DNA from: Rhynchospora pubera
Taxonomy: Eukaryota > Streptophyta > Magnoliopsida > Poales > Cyperaceae
Length of the DNA: 64,000 bases
Direction of reading: 5' to 3'
Assembly: GCA_028095005.1 (NCBI GenBank)
Contig: CM051463.1
Span: 9,043,052-9,107,051 of the forward strand
A model generated the notes under the pieces. That model was not told the origin of the DNA. It ran no database searches and saw nothing but the letters and a program-made list of their open reading frames with translations. The position numbers and the translations under genes are program-made. Positions 34,186-44,500 of the stretch are shown here, one piece after another. Within the stretch, counting starts at the first letter, position 1. Each line of letters begins with the position of its first letter.

Positions 34186-35628
34186 ATGGCTTCCTTGAAT
34201 TGCCTTGTCCCAGTGTCATCCTTAGGGCACCTTTATTTCTTCTATTCTGTATCCCTTTAGCTTGTATTAGGTTTTACTCGGCCTTACTTTGTTGTCATCT
34301 GTTGTTTATTTAACTCCTCATGTATTAAACTTCTTTATGTAATGGATGTAATGGCATATCTTCTTCTGATGAATGAAACACTACATCTCTTTCTTTTCAT
34401 TGCATATTTCTTCGCCTTACTACTTTCTTTTGCTTGCCTTATACACCTTACGGCTGCCCCAGCATGATAGGCTACATGTCCATGCACCAGTGTGACTAAT
34501 CGTTAGCTCTTGCTCCAGCACAACTGGTTACTTGCTCTTGTCCCAAAGTGGTTAATCATTGGTTCTCGTCACGGAGCGATTGGCCATCAATTTTTGCCCC
34601 AGTGTCGGCCTAGCATTCTGAATGTTGCCTTGCCCCAGTTTTGATCCTTTTCATGTAACGATCTCAGTGATGCAAACGGTATTGGTAACATAATTTTGCG
34701 TCCTCAAGAATCCTAAGAGTCCTTCATCGACCGCAAAAAGATTCCTATACTACATTTTGGCTGGTGGATTTTGTGGAGTTTGGGAATGTCTCACATATCC
34801 TCACATCACTCTTCCTCTCACTCTTTCATTCCTTACATCGCTGCTCACCCTCACATCACTCCTCCTCTCATTGGTCATAGGCACTCATCGTAATGGCACT
34901 CAATATCGACATTGGCGGCATTGACATGGCATGGACGCGGTGAGTGTGGGTGGTTGGAGCCCTCAGATACCTTCATAGGGCGGTGCCTTAATGCCTTCAG
35001 ACGCCACAAAGGCTTAATCTTCATTAGGCATAGGTGTCTTGAAAAACCACAAAGACTTTCCTTGACACGGCTTCGCGTTCTCCAGGACCCGAAAGTCCCA
35101 TCGTTAACCGCGGACTATGACATGGGGTAACTATAACCTAGCGGGGCACGTTTCTTTTCAAAAACTTGCCCCTTTATTGGGTTTTGATTGAAAGATTAAG
35201 TTAAGGTTTTGGATTTTATTGACTCCTAACATTTCCGTTGGATTTTATTCTAATGTTTTATTGAGTTATGTATATGGTTTTGGACTTCATAGGTTTTGTT
35301 ATCCTGGACTTTTGGTGGATTTTTTAATGAAGTTTTGGATTTTAGTGGACTAGGCCTTATTGTAGGTAAGATATATGGGTTTTGGTTATTTTTGGAAAAG
35401 TGGGTTTGGGTTTGAAGGATGGTGTTGGATTGAAGGAATGGGCCTTAAGTGTAGTACTTCTTGAGATATCGCCCGTTGATAGGTGGAATCAAGCCTTCTC
35501 CTTCTTTATCTACAAGCTTGTATGATCCTCCTTCGTAAACCTCTTTGATGATGTAAGCCCCTTCCCAATTCGAAGTAAATTTCGAGCCATGATGATGTAT
35601 GCTAATGTCTGGTTTGTCGTGTTACGTT
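34186..35628. other. 3' flank of the antisense gene, non-coding
   Basis: Contains GATGAATGAAAC and TGTAATGG motifs near 34,340-34,380 that could serve 3'-end formation, then several TTGCCCCAGTGT-like repeats (34,440-34,640). No other coding signal. Confidence 0.45.
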
Positions 35629-35725
35629 GGAATCGCGACTTGTCTTCTCGCATTAGAATTGCGGCTTGTCTTCTTGCGCTGAAATCACGACTTGTCTTCT
35701 GATGGTGGAATCGCGGCTTGTCTTC
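35629..35725. repeat. Short tandem array, ~26-bp units
   Basis: Four units of GAATCGCGACTTGTCTTC plus about 8 variable bases. It abuts the longer 23-24-bp minisatellite. Confidence 0.7.
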
Positions 35726-35730
35726 AAGAT

Positions 35731-36680
35731 TCAGGCTAAAGTTTCCTTCACTTTCGGGTTGGGATTTCCTTCACTTTCAAGTTGGATGTTTCCTTCACCT
35801 TCGGGTTGGATGTTTCCTTCACTTTCAGGTTGGATTTTCCTTCACTTTCAAGCTGGGGTTTCTTCACCTTTGGGTTGGAGTTTCCTTCACTTTCAAGTTG
35901 GATGTTTCCTTCACCTTCGGGTTGGATATTTCCTTCACTTTCAAGTTGGATGTTTCCTTGACCTTCGGGTTGGATGTTTCCTTCACCTTCAAGTTGGATA
36001 TTTCCTTCACTCTCGGGTTGGATGTTTCCTTCACCTTCAGGTTGGAGTTTCCTTCACCATCAAGCTGGAGTTTCCTTCACTTTCGGGTTGGAGTTTCCTT
36101 CACCTTCAAGCTGGAGTTTCCTTCACTTTCGGGTTGGAGTTTCCTTCACCTTCAAGTTGGATATATCCTTCACCTTCAAGCTGGAGTTTCCTTCACTTTC
36201 GGGTTGGAGTTTCCTTCACCTTCAAGCTGGAATTTTGATACACACTTTTTAAAGTGCACGGTCGGGTCTTTGTCCTTCACCTTCAGGATGGATGTATCCT
36301 TCACATTCAGGCTGGAATTTTGGTACACACTTTCCAAAGTGCGCGGTTTCGGCAATTTCGGGTTTTGTCTTTCTTTCATTTTTAAGCTTGGATTTTGATG
36401 CGCACTTTCTAAAATGCGCGATTGGATCTTCATCCTTCACCTTCAGGATGGATGTATCTTTCACCTTCAGGCTGGAATTTTGGTACACACTTTTCAAAAT
36501 GTGTAATCAGGTCTTTGTCCTTGACCTTCAAGCTGGAGTTTCCTTAACTTTCAGGTTGGATTTTTCTTCACTTTCAAGCTGGAATTTCCTTCACCTTCAG
36601 GTTGGATTTTCCTTCACCTTCAGGTTGGAGTTTCCTTGACCCTCAGGTTGGATGTTTCCTTCACCTTCAAGTTGGAGTTT
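35731..36680. repeat. 23-24-bp minisatellite with interspersed hairpin motif
   Basis: About 21 units of TTTCCTTCACTTTCAAG plus TTGGATG/CTGGAG run to 36,232; more units alternate with a longer motif to 36,680. Unit variants alternate between TTCAAG and TTCGGG. Units of 24 bp keep frame, so the plus strand shows Phe-Thr-Phe-Lys-Leu-rich ORFs (35,666-36,238 and others). These look like by-products, since units of 23 bp break them. Confidence 0.85.
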
Positions 36681-36703
36681 TGATGCACACTTTCAAAATG
36701 TGC
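36243..36703. repeat. Five hairpin-forming CACTTT...AAARTG motifs
   Basis: Copies are at 36,243-36,256, 36,328-36,341, 36,400-36,419, 36,484-36,505 and 36,685-36,703. Outer stems differ but stay paired: GCGCA/TGCGC, TACACA/TGTGTA and GCACA/TGTGC in the last three; the first two pair as CACTTT/AAAGTG. Confidence 0.75.
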
Positions 36704-36734
36704 GGTCTTGAAAATTTCATGCTTTGTCTTTCGC

Positions 36735-37170
36735 TTTCTTCCTTATTTGGTCTTCCTTCCTTCTTTTTCTTTCTATCTCCTTTACTTTGCTTTCTTTTTA
36801 TTTCATCTCCTTTTTTCTTTCTTTTCTCTTTTTTTTTCGTTCCTCTTTCTTTCTTTTGTTTTCTTCCTATCTTCTTTTTCATTCTTCCCTCTTTTGCACT
36901 TCTAACTTGGTTCCTCGATTTCGATTCCGGGTCTTTATTCCTTTATTCATTTTTCTTCTCTGAATTTCTAACTCGGTTTTTCGATTTCAAGTGCGGGACT
37001 TTATTCTCCTTTTCTGAATTTCTAACTTGGTTTTTTTTTCGACTTTGGCTTTGGGACATTATTCCTTTATTTATTTTTCTTTTCCTCCTACTTCCTTTTT
37101 TTTTAGTTCATTTTCTTTCTTTTCTCTCTTTTTTTTTTCTTCTTTCCTTTTTATTTTCTTTTTCTTTCTT
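36735..37170. repeat. Long polypyrimidine tract (purine-rich in element sense)
   Basis: Almost continuous C/T on the plus strand (TTCCTT, CTTTCTTTT runs) directly after the Gag stop codon. Phe/Leu/Ser ORFs here are artefacts of composition. Confidence 0.8.
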
Positions 37171-37175
37171 TGAAT

Positions 37176-40100
37176 CTACTCATGAGGTGCAGGGCTTTGT
37201 AGGGCATGTCTAGGGAGTGAAATTTCACCTTTTCCATACTTCTCCTCTATCCAATCTTTGAATACCCAACAATCTTCAGTTTTGTGCCCAACCAATCTAT
37301 GGTATGCACAATATTTTGGATTTTCAACTTCTTCCATCTCATAGGGACGTTTACTTATTGGCAACTCGAGGCCCCACATTATGGCCAAGGGAAACAGTTC
37401 CTTCACTTTATCCTTTCTGAATGAGTAAGGTTTTCTTCTCTTTTCCATTATAGTGACACGTGATGGAAGTGTCTTAGGATTGTTGCTCTTATCAGTTATT
37501 TCGGGACATGGGCCTTTGATTGACGTCCCAGGCAGGTTTCTCTCGCCATCGACTGCCTTCTTAAAGGAACTCAAGAGCTCTCGTAACCCATTGTCAGATC
37601 TCTGGTGGGGTGCAGGTCTTTGCTTATATTCATTGGGTATTTTAATCTTTCCTTCCCAAATTCCTTCTTCGACCCAATCTTTGAATATGTAACAATCTTC
37701 AATTTTATGCCCCAACATTCTGTGATAAAGGCAATAGTTTGGGTGATCCTTTTCTTCCATTTCTTCAGGTCGCTTGCATCTAGGCAAAACTACCAGTCCA
37801 TCCTTCATGGCTTCTTTGAAGATCACCACTGTTTTGTCTTTCTTAAAGGTGTAGGGTTTGTTCATTCTTTCATCCAAGCTGTCTTTTGCCTTGCTCGGAC
37901 TTCGGTTATGGCCTTGTTGGTCTCCATTGTCACCCTTCTTATTATGAGTGGGTGTTTCATAGTTCTTATTCTTTCTTGTTGACATTTGCTTCACATCTCT
38001 ATTCTTTTTACTTCCACCCTCAAGAAAATGGCGCTGGGTAATGGATTTAGATCCTTCTCCTTTCTCCTTGCACTTGTCCATTCTCGTGGTACCCAAGCTC
38101 TTTTGTGGCAATGGCATTAGATAACACCATTTTTTCTCAAATTTGATTTTATGCACATTTCCCCAAATAACTTTTTGTTCTCCCTCTTTGAGGTATTTCA
38201 AACATTGATGTAGGGTTGATGGGACTAGGCGGTTTTCATGGATCCATGGTCGACCTAGAAGAGCTTCGTAATTTGTATCGGCCTCGATCACATAGAATTT
38301 GACAGATGTTTCCAACCCTTCAAATTGCATTTGCAAATTAATTGTCCCTAACGCCTTCTCTGATGTTTCATTAAATCCATGTATAGATAGCCTTTCTTGG
38401 ATTAAACATTTGGTGGGTAAGGCCAGTTGATGGAGAGTTTTCAAAGGCATGATGCTTGACCCTGGGTCCACCAGTATGAGCCTTAGCCTAGTTCCATTTG
38501 TTTCACCTGTTATGTAGAGCGGATCATTGTGCTCCATAGTCCCCACTATTAAATCTTCATCAGTAAAGATGATGGAGACAGTTTGATTGGTATGTGATGT
38601 TTTTACTATGCGTTTGCTCATGTATTGGTGTGAACTCTCATCATCGCTTGATTCTTCACTATGAATCTCAATGACATTGCATTCGCTTTCACCACTTTGA
38701 GACATCATCTCGTGAGGGGCAGGCTCTTGCTCAAAACTAGGGTCAAGCATCAACTTTTCCTCTTTGATCATTTGCTCGGCAATATCCTTGAAAACATAGC
38801 AATCCTCAGTCAGATGGCCCGCCATTCGATGGTACGCGCAATATTTTGAGACATCAATTTTTCTTCTATTTCTAGGTGCTTTTCTTTGAGGCAATTCTAG
38901 TCTTCTATCCCTTAGGATCATCTCGAGAATAGCTTCCGTTTTCTCCTTCTTAAAAGAGTATGGCTTACTTAATAGTTCAGCCATGGGTATCATGGTATTA
39001 CTCCTTTGATTGCCATTTTTCTTGACCTTGTTTCCATTGGTGGAGGTTTCATAACTACTTGCACCATTGACTCTCTCTTCTTCATCACAATTGGTGGAAA
39101 TTTCTGGCCCTTTAGGTGGTCCAATACGTGCCAGTCTTGTAACTCGAGTAATTAGTTCTTTGTATGAGGTAATATCACTTCCCGAGAGCGATCTTTGCAT
39201 CCAATCATCTAGATTTCTGATCAAGAATTCGACCGCTTCTCTTTCAGGCATCTGATGAGAGCACCTTATGTGCATGTTCCTCCATCGATTGATATAGTCA
39301 AGGACATTTTCTCCCAATTTAGGTTTTTCACATGCCATATCGGCCATGGTGACCTCTTGTGTGATCATTGCAAACTTTGAACGGAAGGCCTCCTCCATTT
39401 CCTCCCAGGTTTCCATTGAATCATTTTCAAGGGAAGCGTACCAATTGAATGCAGCACCTATCAAGCTTAGCGGGAACTGCTTAAAGAGAAGCGCCTCATT
39501 ATTAGAAGTGTTCCCACACATGTGGCGAAATTGGATTAAGTGCTGATCAGGTGTAATATCTCCCTTTCTCGTGCCATCAAACAAATTGAACTTGGGTATT
39601 ACATAACCTTCGGGGTACAAGATTTGATCATATCTTTTGGGATATGGCCTTCCGCACTTCTTGCGATGGTTGACAAGTCGCCCCGCTCCTGCGGCTTGGA
39701 GCTGTAGGTTGATCATCTCTTGAATGACTTGTTTGGGTAAATCGGGTTTTCTTGCCCCAGTCCGATGCCTAGCTTCGGGAACTTCATCATCACTCGACTC
39801 ATACTTCACTTTATTTCTCCTTCCTTTGGGATGCCTTCGATATTCCTTTTCTTCTTCTTCTTCTTCTTCTGATGACTCATATCTATGCCTATTCTTCCTT
39901 TCTTTGGAAAACCTCCTTTTAGGCCTTTCTTCTTCTTCTTCGGAAGATCCGTATTTGCTCTTATTCTTTCTTTCTTTCAACAGTCTTTCTCTATTCTCTT
40001 CTTCATCAGAGTACTCATATCTACTCTTGCTTCTCCTTTCTTTGAGCACTCTTCCCTTGTACTCGTCTTCTTTTTCGCTAGGAGAATCCTCTTTTTCGAG

Positions 40101-41216
40101 ATCTTCGAGCAGCTTCTTCTTTTCTAAAAGTTTAAACATTTTCTTGAACATCTTCCTTTCCTTTTCTCTTTCGTCCATCATGGCCGCCATTTTCTTTTCA
40201 TTTCTTTCTATAATGCTTATCAGTTTTGGGTTCTCCCTTTCATGCCAACGATCTTTGCCATTCACATCTTCTCCTTCGTCCCCCGTTGGCCCTTCATCAT
40301 TTATGATGCGGCTCGAAGAAGCACGATCTCGCTTATCCTTGCCGTCCCTCTTGGTGAATGGGGCTTCTCCATCACTGGCCATATTCACAAAGGCGTGCAT
40401 CTCATACTCTTCACTTATTTCAACCATGTGAACCCGAGCGTGGACCACGAGTTGGTCATATTCTCGTGCAACATGCCTTTTCTTATTACGTGGCTCTTGA
40501 TCTACCTCCATGGGTTGTGCTTTTTCTTTGGGCACCCAAACTTTCTTTGGTCCCAATCTTTCCTTGACTGGTTTGGCCCTTTGCCCTAGTCTTTGGTGCA
40601 CGGAGGAGGATGCTTTCTTGTGACCCTTTGGTCCCAATCGTTCATGGGCCGATGTTCGCGGAAAGCTTAGCCTCTCCTTCACCGATTGCCGGTTTTGAGG
40701 ACTTCTTCCTCTGAACTGCATTTGATACTTGGGAGGGAATTCCTCCATGGACTTGAGTATGGCCACGGGCGAGTTCTTCCTCACAAGGCGGAGTGTTGAG
40801 AACGGGTTACTGACTAGCAAGTTCGGCCTTGCTTCCAACTCATTCCTATAGGCCCGTTGAACCTTCTTCATTGTCATTCCTATAGGGGAACGGCGGCGAG
40901 ATTGGTGCTTTTGAGGAGACGAGACCGAGCTTGAGCGAGCTCGTTTGTGGGAGATAGTTGTCCATTCTTCTTCTTTCACAGAATCAATCTTCATCGGATC
41001 TTCAATGACCTTGGTGATCTCCACCACTTCCTCGAGTGGCTCTTCTACGACCACCCTTGCTAACTTGAAGCTCCCGTCACTGGCCTGGACGACGGGCACG
41101 TAGGAGTGCCCGAAGGGTAAGCCTCCAAGTGTGAATTCGTCGTTGTAGCAAATCGGTACTCCTCCGATCCTGAGAACTCCTGTCGGCTTGAAAGCGTCAA
41201 TGCTGGTGAATGCCAT
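37176..41216 (-). CDS. Retrotransposon Gag-protease polyprotein, 1346 aa
   Basis: A single uninterrupted ORF 309 nt inside the 5' LTR. The N-terminal third is basic with repeated ERLGP motifs (about aa 185-240). Next comes a charged stretch (about 375-490) with four repeats of a KERRxKxxYESSDEEE-type unit. The retrotransposon Gag domain spans about 535-702 (FDGTRKGDITPDQHLIQF ... AAFNWYASL ... FRSKFAMITQ). A CHHC zinc knuckle (YCAYHRMAGHLTEDC, first Cys 793) and a retropepsin-like region with LVDPGSS (Asp 917) and EALLGRPWIHE follow. Two further CHHC modules come after the protease (Cys 1162 and 1303), and the protein ends at APHE. Gag packages element RNA into particles. The usual D-[ST]-G is D-P-G here, a variant seen in some plant Ty3 elements. 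Pol is absent. Confidence 0.9.
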   Translation of the reverse strand: MAFTSIDAFKPTGVLRIGGVPICYNDEFTLGGLPFGHSYVPVVQASDGSFKLARVVVEEPLEEVVEITKVIEDPMKIDSVKEEEWTTISHKRARSSSVSSPQKHQSRRRSPIGMTMKKVQRAYRNELEARPNLLVSNPFSTLRLVRKNSPVAILKSMEEFPPKYQMQFRGRSPQNRQSVKERLSFPRTSAHERLGPKGHKKASSSVHQRLGQRAKPVKERLGPKKVWVPKEKAQPMEVDQEPRNKKRHVAREYDQLVVHARVHMVEISEEYEMHAFVNMASDGEAPFTKRDGKDKRDRASSSRIINDEGPTGDEGEDVNGKDRWHERENPKLISIIERNEKKMAAMMDEREKERKMFKKMFKLLEKKKLLEDLEKEDSPSEKEDEYKGRVLKERRSKSRYEYSDEEENRERLLKERKNKSKYGSSEEEEERPKRRFSKERKNRHRYESSEEEEEEEKEYRRHPKGRRNKVKYESSDDEVPEARHRTGARKPDLPKQVIQEMINLQLQAAGAGRLVNHRKKCGRPYPKRYDQILYPEGYVIPKFNLFDGTRKGDITPDQHLIQFRHMCGNTSNNEALLFKQFPLSLIGAAFNWYASLENDSMETWEEMEEAFRSKFAMITQEVTMADMACEKPKLGENVLDYINRWRNMHIRCSHQMPEREAVEFLIRNLDDWMQRSLSGSDITSYKELITRVTRLARIGPPKGPEISTNCDEEERVNGASSYETSTNGNKVKKNGNQRSNTMIPMAELLSKPYSFKKEKTEAILEMILRDRRLELPQRKAPRNRRKIDVSKYCAYHRMAGHLTEDCYVFKDIAEQMIKEEKLMLDPSFEQEPAPHEMMSQSGESECNVIEIHSEESSDDESSHQYMSKRIVKTSHTNQTVSIIFTDEDLIVGTMEHNDPLYITGETNGTRLRLILVDPGSSIMPLKTLHQLALPTKCLIQERLSIHGFNETSEKALGTINLQMQFEGLETSVKFYVIEADTNYEALLGRPWIHENRLVPSTLHQCLKYLKEGEQKVIWGNVHKIKFEKKWCYLMPLPQKSLGTTRMDKCKEKGEGSKSITQRHFLEGGSKKNRDVKQMSTRKNKNYETPTHNKKGDNGDQQGHNRSPSKAKDSLDERMNKPYTFKKDKTVVIFKEAMKDGLVVLPRCKRPEEMEEKDHPNYCLYHRMLGHKIEDCYIFKDWVEEGIWEGKIKIPNEYKQRPAPHQRSDNGLRELLSSFKKAVDGERNLPGTSIKGPCPEITDKSNNPKTLPSRVTIMEKRRKPYSFRKDKVKELFPLAIMWGLELPISKRPYEMEEVENPKYCAYHRLVGHKTEDCWVFKDWIEEKYGKGEISLPRHALQSPAPHE

Positions 41217-41302
41217 TTCAACCTACAATGACACAAAACTTAATGTTACCGTTAGGATTGTTTATTAAAATTTCCTTAGCCCTTACGTCACCCTTCAAGT
41301 CC

Positions 41303-41532
41303 CAAAGATGAGAGGAGAAAGAGGTCCCACCGGGCGTGCCAGAGAATCTGTTGTGCACGCGGTGGGCTGTTGATACAAATGTACTTCAAGTTTTTCATTT
41401 ATTTATTATTCTATTTATTTATTTATTTTTATCACTTTTTTTTTACTTTCCCTAGCCATTTAAATTACCCTTTAAATCCCAAAGATGAGAGGAGAAAGAT
41501 GTCCCACCGGGCGTGCCAGAGAATCTGTTGCG
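41303..41532 (-). repeat. Duplicated primer-site/leader segment
   Basis: About 52 bp (CCCAAAGATGAGAGGAGAAA, then GTCCCACCGGGCGTGCCA, then GAGAATCTGTTG) occurs at about 41,301-41,354 and about 41,478-41,532, offset 177 bp. The inner copy ends with the same TGTTG that forms the LTR terminus, then diverges. Confidence 0.8.
41501..41518 (-). other. Candidate primer-binding site
   Basis: The minus strand reads TGGCACGCCCGGTGGGAC, beginning 7 nt inside the right LTR. It starts with TGG as needed to pair with a tRNA CCA end. I cannot name the tRNA with confidence. A second copy of this 18-mer lies at 41,324-41,341. Confidence 0.5.
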
Positions 41533-44500
41533 GCTTTTTCGTCACTATTCTCCTCGAAGGAATTTCTCGAAGAACAATGGGAACATAGCCTCAGATTCAC
41601 CTCCCTTAAGGTTTCGATCTCCATAGCGGGTACCTCTCAACACAAGAGAGCCCTATAAAGAGTCGCTACTTAAAGAAGTTTCTTGATTTAGCGGGTCCTT
41701 TCTTTCCAACAGGCGCAAGCCCCTATTGTTAATTACCTCGTAGTTGCCTACGAGAACCTCTGATTAAGGGACGTAAAGGGTATTAATGTAATGGGCTAAG
41801 AAAATGGATTTATGGAGTGCTATTACTTGTCTTAAAGAGACCTTAATTGATGGTACCAAACCTAGTTGACGGGACCCAATTAAGGATCGCCAAACTTCTA
41901 AAGATTTTTGGCTTAAGGGCTGGTTTTCGTCTAAAAAGAGGAACTCTTGATATGGAGTCGTTTGGGGGCCACTTGATAATTTAAGTCATCTGAGGTTGAT
42001 CTCAACCCCAGCGAGGGACTTTTCCTCAAACGAAAAGGTTTTGGTTTGGACTTTGGGTTTCGTATTTTAACTTTTAATTTTCTGAGATTTCATTTTGGAT
42101 ATTGATAATTTTTATTCACTTTGACCTTTTGTGCTTTTGACTTTTAGAAACTTCTTTTTAGATTTTTAGACTGATTTTGAAAGTATTTTTGATACTTGAA
42201 AATATCTTTCTTGAAGTTACTTTGATATCGAAAGTATTTATCTTTTGATTTCATTTAAAAGACACTTAATGGGTTGGTTTATTTTGACTTTTGTTATTTG
42301 TGAAAATATATTCATATTTGAAAATATTCGATTTCGAAGATATTATATTTGGAGTATTTATTTCGAAGATACTTTATTTCAAATTTAGAATTTGATAAAT
42401 GAGTTTATTATTTTTTTTTTAAAGATTTATAAAATCCATTTTTAAAGCGAAAATACTTCAAAAATACAAAAGGTCACTACTTTGATATCTTTTCATATCA
42501 AAGTATCAGTGAATTTGGTTTATTTTGATTTTTAGGAAGTTTATGGATATTTTATTTATATTTTTCTGAGCTTCTTACTATTTTAAATTGATTTTTAAAT
42601 TTTCTGTCCATTTGGAATTTTTCTATTGGTCCACGTCAGCTGGACATTATTGGGGCTCTTGTTGGGGATCCTTTATCCAATCCCGACATGACTCTGCATG
42701 GCAGGTCACTGACAGCCTTATGACCCGCTAGACTGCTTTTCGTCACAGAAGATCGAAGAGGCCTAGGCGCTAGACTTCAAAAGAAGGAGGCGGATTTTAT
42801 TTCCTTCACTAATGGTTCCGACGAAAACGGGTTTACGCCCATTAACACCTCCGATCATCGCTGCCTTTGAAACGGAGCTCGTCGGCATCGCGGATTGAAG
42901 AGGAAGGTGATAGTTACCTTGGTTTCGAATGCGTCGGTTTCGTTTGATAAGGGAACCAATGACTGGTACAACGGTACAAGCTTGGTACCGAATTGGGTTC
43001 ATGGGACTTATATAATGCTGAAGATATATAAGGCATAGTACAAATGAGAAGTTATACTATTCAATTTAACTTTTATATGTCCAATTTGATCAACGGCACC
43101 TGATTCATCTCACTACATTTGACACTTTATAAAGCAACATAGCGTTTAAAGCATTTAGGCTCAATTATTTCATTGGGATCACACTTACACTCTCTTCTTT
43201 TGGTTTTAACCATAGCTAAGATACGTGAACTTCAACGAGTCAAATTTCATCGGTTACCAAATGTGCATCGCCATACTGATATCAGATATTTAGGTCCTCA
43301 GCCTTTAACAAAGTTAAGTGTTCATCAAATACCACTTTATTCTTACTGCACTTCTGAAAATTCATCAACCGTTTCAACAAACCAAGGGAGGATCAAACGT
43401 TGGTCAACATAGCAGACATGAGGAGGAAAGAGATAAATAGATGCACATCACAACCACTTAACTTCTATCATTAAGTGAAACTACAGTTTTAAAGTTTGGT
43501 AAACTTAAATACACACTTTGTAAAGAAGTCTTTTACTGTATCTGGTGTCCCACTTAACAGGTCGAATGTCACCAACTCGGCACTATAACATACTGTTGAT
43601 GTCAACTCTTGCATGGGGTGTTTAAGTATAATTGCTACATTCTAGGGACAGTCCTGAAAAGCAAGGTTAAAGCACTTTTGCATAACTACCCCTGGACTCT
43701 AACTATCTCTACAAAACTACGATTTAGCAATTTACTTCAGGAATCCAAATCAAGTCCTGTTCAACTATAACACAAAGAAGAAATTATCATCAAACTTGCA
43801 TAAGAAGGCCTGAACTGACATCAAATTTGGTTCTAATGCACTTGCATCTATCAAATGATCTTAAAAGTCCTGGAAAGGAAATAGCTCAGAAAATCGACAT
43901 GCTTTAAAGGAACCTAGCGTAAGGCATATTCTTTAACAAAGGAAAACTTACCAGACAAGAATTTCAAAGGAAGTACAAAGAGGGTCAGGTTACTGTACTG
44001 ACAGACTAATGGTATTCTCATGCAGGGATACTCTCCAGGAACTCAATTTCACTCTTCTTGACGGATTGAGATGGGAATTGAAGTTCTAAAATTCTGGAAC
44101 GAATTGGGCAGCATCTCCCCTAGATCCCCTCCATTTTTGAATGTTCAAACAGCTCAACTGAGACAATTGCTCAATCAAGCATGCCTGAACTCGGTTCACC
44201 ATGGGAGCAGAGCTCCCTAGCAAACCATGGAGGGGATCCAGCGTAGGAGCATAGCTCCATGCCAAACCTAACATCCACCATGGGAGCAGAGCTCCCTAGC
44301 AGACAAGGAACAAATCGTAACCTTCAATTTGAAGAATTCACGTTGAATTGGGTAAATTACAAGCACCTTAAGACCTGACATCTCTCACTACAGTTCCAAT
44401 TTCAAGAAAGGAAGTACAATAAGAAAAGAGCAGATTATCACTTTTGAAATTGTCGATCCACCATGGAAGCATAGCTTCCCAGCAGACCTTTAGCTACAAA

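Noticed and set aside
34912..35130. Short plus-strand ORF in the element's internal region
   Set aside because: No domain, no promoter or splice support, and repeated-sequence surroundings.
35666..36398. Long plus-strand ORFs with Phe-Thr-Phe-Lys-Leu repeats
   Set aside because: They are translations of the 23-24-bp minisatellite; several frames are open at once and 23-bp units break any single frame.
36602..37213. Plus-strand ORF rich in Phe, Leu and Ser resembling a membrane protein
   Set aside because: It is a product of the polypyrimidine tract and overlaps the end of Gag on the other strand.
39724..40431. 235-codon serine/leucine ORF on the plus strand
   Set aside because: It is an antisense shadow of the charged repeat region of Gag.
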